From positions 26,973 through 64,867 of the forward strand of contig DGYW01000003.1 in NCBI GenBank assembly GCA_002396805.1: a stretch of 37,895 nucleotides of DNA. The letters are read 5' to 3'. Every line of letters begins with the position of its first letter. Position 1 is the first letter of the stretch. This DNA is from Firmicutes bacterium UBA4996 (GTDB taxonomy: Bacteria; Bacillota; Limnochordia; Darwinibacteriales; Darwinibacteriaceae). Positions 32,676 through 37,895 of this stretch are shown here, piece by piece. The position numbers and the translations under genes are program-made. Under the pieces are notes generated by a model. The model saw nothing but the letters and a program-made list of their open reading frames with translations. It was not told the origin of the DNA and made no database searches.

Positions 32676-33344
32676 TTGTCGTTGCTTTATGATTGTCACG
32701 TACATACTAGCGAAACTAGTTTCTGCGGGAAAATAGCCGGTGCTGAGATGGTCGAACTTTATTACCAGGCTAATTATACAGGGATAGTAATTACTGATCA
32801 TTATTTTGACGAATTCTTCGAACGTCAAGAGGGCACTTGGGAAGAACAGGTAGACGCTTATCTACAAGGCTATCAGCAGGCTTTACAGCGAGGACAAGAA
32901 TTAGGTGTAGAAGTACTGTTGGGGCTAGAATTGCGTTTTGCGGGTACTTCCAATGATTACTTGGTTTACGGGGTAGACCGGGAGTTTTTGCTCCACCATC
33001 CTCGTTTGGATCAGCTTGACGCATGGTTGTTTGGAAAATTAGTAAGAGAACACGATCTCTTAGTTGTACAAGCCCACCCTTTCCGTCCAGGTATGGAGGT
33101 AGGCCCCTTGGAGTTTTTAGATGGGGTGGAAGTTTATAATGGGAACCCCCGCCATGATTCCAGAAATGACCTGGCTTTACGTTACGGGCAAGAACATGGT
33201 CTGATTCAGCTGGCTTGTTCTGATGCTCATCAATATACTGATGTGGCTAGAGGTGCGCTCAAACTACCATATAGGGTGAGCACTTCCCGGGAGTTGGTAG
33301 ACCTTTTAAGATCCCATCCGGTTCTACCCGCTAAAGTGACTTAA
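32676..33344 (+). CDS. PHP-domain metal-dependent phosphoesterase-like protein
   Basis: This protein of about 222 residues starts at a TTG behind AGGAGTGGT. It has PHP motifs: DCHVHTSE at the N-terminus (the HxH metal pair), TDHYFDEFF, a Glu in LLGLELRF, the AHPFRPG histidine and the C-terminal ACSDAHQYTD (DxH). PHP proteins hydrolyse phosphoesters such as sugar or nucleotide phosphates or histidinol phosphate; the substrate is unknown. It ends the transketolase-LacI operon. A longer frame from 32610 would overlap the small membrane-protein gene and lacks an RBS. Confidence 0.85.
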   Translation: MSLLYDCHVHTSETSFCGKIAGAEMVELYYQANYTGIVITDHYFDEFFERQEGTWEEQVDAYLQGYQQALQRGQELGVEVLLGLELRFAGTSNDYLVYGVDREFLLHHPRLDQLDAWLFGKLVREHDLLVVQAHPFRPGMEVGPLEFLDGVEVYNGNPRHDSRNDLALRYGQEHGLIQLACSDAHQYTDVARGALKLPYRVSTSRELVDLLRSHPVLPAKVT

Positions 33345-33432
33345 ATTTTGGTAGGACAGTACAAAAAAGGGAATTCACCTCGAAGACTATAATATAGTGA
33401 CTAAGAGTAGTGTTGCAGAGAGGGGGATAGCC

Positions 33433-33810
33433 ATGCGCAAAGGCTGGTTAGTAGGTTTGGTGCTTGTGGCAGCCTTATTGGCTGGGTGTGATGGGCGGGT
33501 CTTGGTTCGGCTCGATGTACCTATCGTGGTTGAACCGGCACCACCTAGGTATCGTGCAGAAGTAGATGGTTACATTTCCTATGATGATTGGATCGATCAT
33601 GTGGCTCTTACAGGAAGCCGAAAAAATGATCGCTATTATGAACCCTTAGTGAATGCTAGAGTTACGGTAGAGGAGACGGGGAAATCTACGTACACCGACC
33701 GCCACGGGTACTTCCATATGGGGGGTTTACCGAGTGGAAGGGTTACCATCAGTGTGTCGCACCCCCGGTTAAGGGGCAAGGTCTATTTTGATAAAGTCTG
33801 GACTCGTTAG
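33433..33810 (+). CDS. Small lipoprotein with carboxypeptidase-regulatory-like fold
   Basis: This 125-residue protein has a lipoprotein signal (MRKGWLVGLVLVAALLAGC; lipobox LAGC, with the Cys at residue 19) and would be anchored on the outer face of the membrane. The mature part has a pattern typical of transthyretin-like/carboxypeptidase-regulatory β-sandwich repeats: PLVNARVTVEETGKSTYTDR followed by GYFHMGGLPSGRVTISVSHP. The ATG at 33433 follows AGAGGGGG. A perfect TATAAT at 33388-33393 may be its -10, though no good -35 was found. It is a monocistronic unit ended by a terminator; role unknown. Confidence 0.75.
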   Translation: MRKGWLVGLVLVAALLAGCDGRVLVRLDVPIVVEPAPPRYRAEVDGYISYDDWIDHVALTGSRKNDRYYEPLVNARVTVEETGKSTYTDRHGYFHMGGLPSGRVTISVSHPRLRGKVYFDKVWTR

Positions 33811-33824
33811 ATTTGCGTGTGTTG

Positions 33825-33853
33825 CCAGCTTCGCTGCTGTGAAGCTGGTTTTT
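33825..33853. terminator. Terminator after the lipoprotein gene
   Basis: CCAGCTTC (33825-33832) pairs perfectly with GAAGCTGG (33841-33848) around an 8-base loop, followed by five T. It lies between convergent genes. Confidence 0.85.
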
Positions 33854-33854
33854 C

Positions 33855-34727
33855 TTATGCCATTTTTGTGAATCGGGTGCGATAACCACATCTGTGGCAC
33901 AGCTCTTCAACTGCTACTCCTTGCCTAAAGCCGTAGATGATGTCTTGCGCTCGGCTCAAAAAAAAGACCTCCTGTAGATCCTGTTCATAGATATTGCCTA
34001 GGGCAATAACTCCTTCGCCATCGAGGCAGCAGGGGACAATTGTACCATCTACCAAAACTGCTAGCTGCTGCTGTAAACCGTGGCAGTAGGCGCGACCCGG
34101 TTGGAGGGGTGCATCCAAGGAGGGCCAGGCAAACTCCTCTGCAGGATTAAGAAAAATGCGCTCGCGCAGAGTAATACCTCGCCCCTGATTTTCCGCTAGT
34201 TGGGCAGATAGATCGAAACCGAGGTCGAAATGCCTAGTCAGCTCCTCAATCACCACTTGGTTTTCTTCAATTCCCCCAGTCCAGAGCCTTAAGCTACAAT
34301 ACATGGAAGTATTTTGGGCCGCTTGGTCCACAAACTTGAGGATTTGGTTGAGGCGCTCCTTGGTAACTGCTTTCCCTTGATGGGCCAGACTGTGCAAGGA
34401 AAAACTAACTTGTCTTAAAGCTGGCTGGGTTAACAGACTCGGGCCCACTTCCTCGATTAAGGAGCCATTCGTGACTAAATTTACTAGATACCCTTGGGTT
34501 TTCGCCCGATTTAAAAACTGCGAGAGCTCGGGATGGAGCAAAGGCTCCCCCAAAACATGGAAATAAAGGTGTTTAGTATGACCTTGTAGTTTGGCTAAAA
34601 TGAGCTCAAAGTCTCCTAGGGACAGAAACTGCGCCTTTCGAGAGGTTTGGGGGCAAAAGGGACAATTTTGGTTGCACACATTCGTTATCTCTAAATAAAT
34701 ACGCTTGAAAAATGGCCCTTGTACCAC
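33855..34727 (-). CDS. Radical SAM/SPASM domain protein
   Basis: This 290-residue radical SAM protein has the [4Fe-4S] motif C18NQNC22PFC25 near the N-terminus, the GEP motif (HVLGEPLLHPEL) and a C-terminal SPASM-like region with YCHGL, DGTIVPCCLDGEG, LGNIYEQ and ELCHRCGY cysteines. SPASM proteins often modify peptides or are anaerobic sulfatase-maturase-like; no peptide substrate gene was recognised next to it. The start is GTG 34727, with GGGGGTAGGA upstream. It is a single gene on the minus strand. Substrate cannot be assigned. Confidence 0.88.
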   Translation of the reverse strand: MVQGPFFKRIYLEITNVCNQNCPFCPQTSRKAQFLSLGDFELILAKLQGHTKHLYFHVLGEPLLHPELSQFLNRAKTQGYLVNLVTNGSLIEEVGPSLLTQPALRQVSFSLHSLAHQGKAVTKERLNQILKFVDQAAQNTSMYCSLRLWTGGIEENQVVIEELTRHFDLGFDLSAQLAENQGRGITLRERIFLNPAEEFAWPSLDAPLQPGRAYCHGLQQQLAVLVDGTIVPCCLDGEGVIALGNIYEQDLQEVFFLSRAQDIIYGFRQGVAVEELCHRCGYRTRFTKMA

Positions 34728-34774
34728 TGTCCTACCCCCTCTACATCTAAGCTCAATATATCAGGGTTTAAAAT

Positions 34775-34799
34775 AAAAAGATAGGGGGTGTTCCCCCTA
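34775..34799 (-). terminator. Terminator of the spore-protein gene
   Basis: On the minus strand TAGGGGG (34799-34793) pairs perfectly with CCCCCTA (34788-34782) around a 4-base loop and is followed by TCTTTTTATTTT. The stem includes the stop codon of the spore-protein gene. Confidence 0.85.
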
Positions 34800-34985
34800 C
34801 CTTCGCCTAGATTCTTGTTCGGACATTTGCTTTTCAGCACGCTCAATAGCTGCTCGAACTAAGGATCCGGCTTCACGGGTGGTGATGTTACCCCAATCCC
34901 CGTCTTTCACCTTGTGCGAAAAACCGAGTTCATCGGCGAGCTCGTACTTGAGACGATCAGACATGATTCCCCGTCGACGTGTCAT
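34797..34985 (-). CDS. Alpha/beta-type small acid-soluble spore protein
   Basis: This 62-residue DNA-binding spore protein coats and protects forespore DNA. Family signatures are MSDRLKYELADELGF (the M-S-D-x-L-K-x-E-L-A-x-E-L-G-F pattern), the germination-protease-site region, WGNITTREAGSLVRAAIE and a basic N-terminus (TRRRG). The ATG follows GGGAGTGAT. A minus-strand TATTCTA (35012-35006) resembles a sigma-G -10 but no convincing -35 was found. It shows that the organism has spore-forming ancestry and probably sporulates. Confidence 0.93.
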   Translation of the reverse strand: MTRRRGIMSDRLKYELADELGFSHKVKDGDWGNITTREAGSLVRAAIERAEKQMSEQESRRR

Positions 34986-35126
34986 TTGGTCATCACTCCC
35001 GGTTATAGAATACCCAGTCCGGCCAGGTCTAATCCCTGCTTGGCCACTGAATGAAATTGGACATATTAATTAGCCATGTGGTATGATCAAAGAAATCTAA
35101 CGAATAGAGTAAAGGAAAACGATGCT

Positions 35127-36602
35127 ATGGCGAAAATCGAAAAAGAAGGTGTGGCTCTGCAGGAAACAGAACAACATGTGCAGTTGGCCCTAGATTTAGT
35201 AGAAGAGGGCGATGGGAATGTAACGAGCGGGCGGGTTACACGTATTCTACCAGAGGGAATCACCTCGCGACTTCTCTACACCGATGTAGTACGCATCGCG
35301 TGGCCCTCTTTGATTGAACTAACCCTCACCCAGCTTACTTCTATGGTTGACCTCATGATGGTGGGGCGTCTAGGGCCTTGGGCCATCACCGCGGTTGGCT
35401 TAACTGTTCAACCTAAGTTTTTACTAATGACTATGTTTGTGGCCATGAATGTGGGTTCCACCGCCTTGGTGGCTCGTTATCGTGGTGCTGGCGAGCCTGA
35501 AAAGGCCAATGAAATTTTGCGACAAGGTCTTTTATTGAGTTTCATGTTATCCTTGATCGCCTCTGTTCTCGGTTATATCTACTCAGAACCCTTGATTCGC
35601 TTTATGGGGGCCGCTGATCCCGAGACCTTGGTGGGCGGAACGCTCTATCTGCAAATTCAGATGATTGGCTTTGTAGTCATGGCCTTAACTGCCACCATTA
35701 CTGCAACCTTACGAGGTGTGGGAAATACAAGGGTGGCCATGATCTACAACTTGATCTCTAACGTGGTCAACGTAATTTTGAATTACCTTTTAATAAATGG
35801 GCACTTTGGTTTTCCTCGTTTGGAATTGGCCGGTGCTTCCTTAGCTACAATTATTGGTCAAGGTGTGGCCTTTGCTCTAGCTCTAAGAGTAGTGTTACGG
35901 GGCGATCACTATTTAAAACTCAGTTTTCGGAAAGGCTGCTTTAAGCCCCAATGGCACCACTTACGGAATATTTTTGATATTGGTATTCCAGCCATGATCG
36001 AGCAACTAGTGATGCGGGCGGGGATGATTGTCTATGCCAAAACGGTGGCTTCTTTGGGTACAGTTGTGTACGCCACTCACCAAATTGCCATGAATATTCA
36101 GGCTATGTCTTTTATGACCGGACAAGCCTTCGCGGTATCGGCCACATCGTTGGTGGGCCAAAGCTTAGGTAAGAAACGCCCAGACATGGCAGAGAGTTAC
36201 AGTAACCATACTCGCCGTTTGGGTATGACCGTTTCCCTTATTTTAGCAGGGACGTTTTTCTTTTTCGGCCGTCAAATTGTAATGTTGTACAGCGATGATC
36301 CGGATATTATCGCGCAAGGGGCCCGAATACTAAAACTAGTGGCCTTTATTCAACCGTTCCAATCGTCTCAGTTTATTCTAGCCGGTGCCCTGAGAGGGGC
36401 AGGCGATACGCGAGCAACAGCCGTCATCACATTCTTAACCGTACTATTGGTTAGACCAGGACTCGCCCTTTTAACCATTAATCGTTTCGGCTGGGGTCTG
36501 GATGGAGCTTGGATCGCCTTAGTGGCAGATCAGCTACTACGCTCCCTCCTGGTTCTCATCCGGTATAATTCTGGAAAATGGAAAACATCGAGAGTAAAGT
36601 GA
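35127..36602 (+). CDS. MATE family efflux transporter
   Basis: This 491-residue multidrug/toxin exporter of the MATE (NorM/DinF) family has about 12 TM segments in two homologous halves, with family stretches SLIELTLTQLTSMVDLMMVG, TATLRGVGNTRVAM and LAGALRGAGDTRATAV. Export would be driven by a Na+ or H+ gradient. A charged, Glu-rich N-terminal extension of about 45 residues precedes the first TM. The ATG at 35127 is used (AAAGGA upstream); an ATG at 35076 without RBS would add 17 residues. It heads an operon with the secreted protein and hydantoinase-like gene. Confidence 0.92.
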   Translation: MAKIEKEGVALQETEQHVQLALDLVEEGDGNVTSGRVTRILPEGITSRLLYTDVVRIAWPSLIELTLTQLTSMVDLMMVGRLGPWAITAVGLTVQPKFLLMTMFVAMNVGSTALVARYRGAGEPEKANEILRQGLLLSFMLSLIASVLGYIYSEPLIRFMGAADPETLVGGTLYLQIQMIGFVVMALTATITATLRGVGNTRVAMIYNLISNVVNVILNYLLINGHFGFPRLELAGASLATIIGQGVAFALALRVVLRGDHYLKLSFRKGCFKPQWHHLRNIFDIGIPAMIEQLVMRAGMIVYAKTVASLGTVVYATHQIAMNIQAMSFMTGQAFAVSATSLVGQSLGKKRPDMAESYSNHTRRLGMTVSLILAGTFFFFGRQIVMLYSDDPDIIAQGARILKLVAFIQPFQSSQFILAGALRGAGDTRATAVITFLTVLLVRPGLALLTINRFGWGLDGAWIALVADQLLRSLLVLIRYNSGKWKTSRVK

Positions 36603-36611
36603 GGGATGCCA

Positions 36612-37337
36612 ATGGATGGGAAAAGATTGCGTTTGGGTTTAGGGATCGTTCTGCTAATTCTGATTAGTTCCTTAGTTGTGGAGTGGATTAATCCTAGTTT
36701 TGTGGATAATCATCCCCTTCAGAAATACCTAAGGACTAACCCTTGCCCCTCTGATTCTGTTTTGGCTTATCTACCCACCTGGGGACAGGCCATGTATAAG
36801 TTTGCCGGTGAGGGGATCGAATTTGCCGCCTTCACTCGGCGCATAACTTATGCTGCTCCAGAGCTTCTCCAAATTGAGGATTTGAGCGGGACCAATTTGG
36901 TAAAAATCGTAGAGCTGACTCCTAACGAACTCAGGGTGGTCTGGACCGCGGAGGAGTTTTACGAGGACCGGAATCTCCTCAAACTTTGGTTGGAAGGAGA
37001 CAAGAGTTCAATTCCGGGACGTGCTGAAGCGTTAGTTCCTCTGCAAGGTCCCTTGAGAGTAGGTACTAGTTGGACCGATGATCGCTACCAACGGGAAATA
37101 GTGCAAGTCAAGCAAGTGGTGACGGTACCCTTAGGTACCTTTTACGATGTGCTTGTGGTTGAGAGCAAAGCCCTAGGTTCTGACGACTGGGTTCAGCACG
37201 AATATTACGCAAAGAATATGGGCCTAATCAAAAGGGAAGCTCGCCTTGGTGCAGGTGACGAAGATTTGCTGGTAATTTCTGCCCTAGAAGAGCTGAACGT
37301 AGGGAGTGACTACACTCATGTACATCGTAGGAATTGA
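36612..37337 (+). CDS. Membrane-anchored extracytoplasmic protein, unidentified
   Basis: This 241-residue protein has an N-terminal signal anchor (about residues 8-25, LGLGIVLLILISSLVVEW) and a β-rich remainder. Segments such as YLPTWGQAMYKFAGEGIEFAA, RVGTSWTDD and VVTVPLGTFYDVLVVESKA recall lipoprotein-like β-strand proteins seen in Bacillota, but no family is claimed. The ATG at 36612 sits 6 bases after GAGGG; the ATG at 36606 is too close to it. The gene starts 9 bases after the MATE stop and its end overlaps the next gene by 20 bases. Confidence 0.7.
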   Translation: MDGKRLRLGLGIVLLILISSLVVEWINPSFVDNHPLQKYLRTNPCPSDSVLAYLPTWGQAMYKFAGEGIEFAAFTRRITYAAPELLQIEDLSGTNLVKIVELTPNELRVVWTAEEFYEDRNLLKLWLEGDKSSIPGRAEALVPLQGPLRVGTSWTDDRYQREIVQVKQVVTVPLGTFYDVLVVESKALGSDDWVQHEYYAKNMGLIKREARLGAGDEDLLVISALEELNVGSDYTHVHRRN

Positions 37338-37895
37338 TGTGGGGGGAACCAATACAGATGCCACATTGCTCCGAGATAGTGAAGTTGTGGCCATGGCTAA
37401 GGTTCCCACGGATCATGGGGATTTGTTTGCGAGCACCAAATCCGCCTTGCAAGAAGTTCTAAAGCATTATCAAGGAACCGAACCTCTGCAGCTGCAGCTG
37501 TCCACCACCCTATCCACGAATATCATTGTGGAAGGAAAGGGTTCTCCTACTGAAGTGGTGACTGTGCCAGGACCAGGGGTGAATTTGGCTACCCAAAGTT
37601 TTCCCTTTCCAGTGCATGAAGTAGACGGTTATACAGATCATCGGGGTCGAGAGGTAAGTTCCCTTAATTCTAAACAAATTGAAGCATTGCAGAGCGTAAT
37701 AAAACCTGAGGTCGCTCTTGGTGTGGTAGGTAAGTTCTCTCATCGGAACCCCGCTCAGGAACAACAGTTAGGCCAGATGCTTAGTGCATGGCATAGGGGC
37801 CCCATCAGCTATGGCCATCGGTTATCGGGCCAGGCTAATTTTCTTAGACGTATTGTCACTACATACTTAAATGCCAGTGTAGCACCGCAACAGCA
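37318..37895 (+). CDS. Hydantoinase/oxoprolinase family protein, N-terminal part (cut by window end)
   Basis: The frame from ATG 37318 (AGGGAGTGA upstream) stays open to the window edge, 192 codons. It opens MYIVGIDVGGTNTDATLLRD, the ATPase-like phosphate-binding loop of HyuA/oxoprolinase N-terminal domains, followed by the STTLSTNIIVEGKG segment and GVVGKFSHRNPAQEQ. Family members hydrolyse cyclic amides such as hydantoins or 5-oxoproline, using ATP, or act as acetone/acetophenone carboxylase subunits. The catalytic C-terminal part is outside the window. It overlaps the preceding gene by 20 bases. Confidence 0.88.
   Translation, partial: MYIVGIDVGGTNTDATLLRDSEVVAMAKVPTDHGDLFASTKSALQEVLKHYQGTEPLQLQLSTTLSTNIIVEGKGSPTEVVTVPGPGVNLATQSFPFPVHEVDGYTDHRGREVSSLNSKQIEALQSVIKPEVALGVVGKFSHRNPAQEQQLGQMLSAWHRGPISYGHRLSGQANFLRRIVTTYLNASVAPQQ

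Overview
The window looks like chromosome from an endospore-forming, Gram-positive-type (Bacillota) bacterium, probably an anaerobic, fermentative one. Support comes from an alpha/beta-type small acid-soluble spore protein (34797-34985), a CtsR-like heptad operator in front of an Hsp20 gene, MpsC/DUF2294 proteins, Shine-Dalgarno sequences of the GGAGGTGA type, and frequent GTG/TTG starts. The species cannot be named from sequence alone. No rRNA, tRNA, CRISPR array, insertion sequence or phage gene was seen.

Layout. 1-3.7 kb: Hsp20 with CtsR-like operators, an HNH nuclease and a prolyl oligopeptidase, followed by a decayed or frameshifted small ORF. 4-8.4 kb: an opine-dehydrogenase-family protein overlapping a fused B12-dependent mutase-like enzyme, a phosphofructokinase with an atypical active site, and a convergent DUF454 membrane protein. 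8.47-8.83 kb: an ArsC/Spx-family thioredoxin-fold gene whose first active-site Cys codon is UGA, a strong selenoprotein candidate. 9-12.8 kb and 24.3-28.2 kb: two paralogous AfuABC/FbpABC-type ABC importers, each with a binding protein, a double-length fused permease and an ATPase. 12.9-17.6 kb: alpha/beta hydrolase, chemoreceptor with a CZB-like sensor outside the membrane, thioredoxin-family protein, HAD phosphatase and MsrB. 17.7-22 kb: AnmK followed by a CUT1-type sugar ABC importer. 22-24.1 kb: a three-gene module in which a HAMP-PATAN membrane protein lies between two MpsC/DUF2294 proteins. 28.2-33.3 kb: GmhA-like isomerase, then an ECF S-component, split transketolase, LacI regulator, small membrane protein and PHP-domain protein. 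33.4-37.9 kb: lipoprotein, radical SAM/SPASM protein, spore protein, MATE exporter, secreted protein of unknown function and the start of a hydantoinase/oxoprolinase-family gene cut by the window edge.

How the genes work together. Much of the region serves solute uptake and sugar-phosphate metabolism: three ABC importers, an ECF component, AnmK, PFK, transketolase, GmhA-like and HAD proteins, with a LacI regulator inside the transketolase operon. Several genes are redox repair or thioredoxin-fold proteins (MsrB, thioredoxin-like, Sec/ArsC-like). All three ABC operons place a terminator-like hairpin between the binding-protein gene and the permease gene, which would make the binding protein more abundant than the membrane complex. 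The most notable observations are the UGA-containing ArsC/Spx gene with a possible bacterial SECIS hairpin, the MpsC-PATAN-MpsC module, and the fused GlmS-GlmE-like B12 enzyme paired with an opine dehydrogenase.
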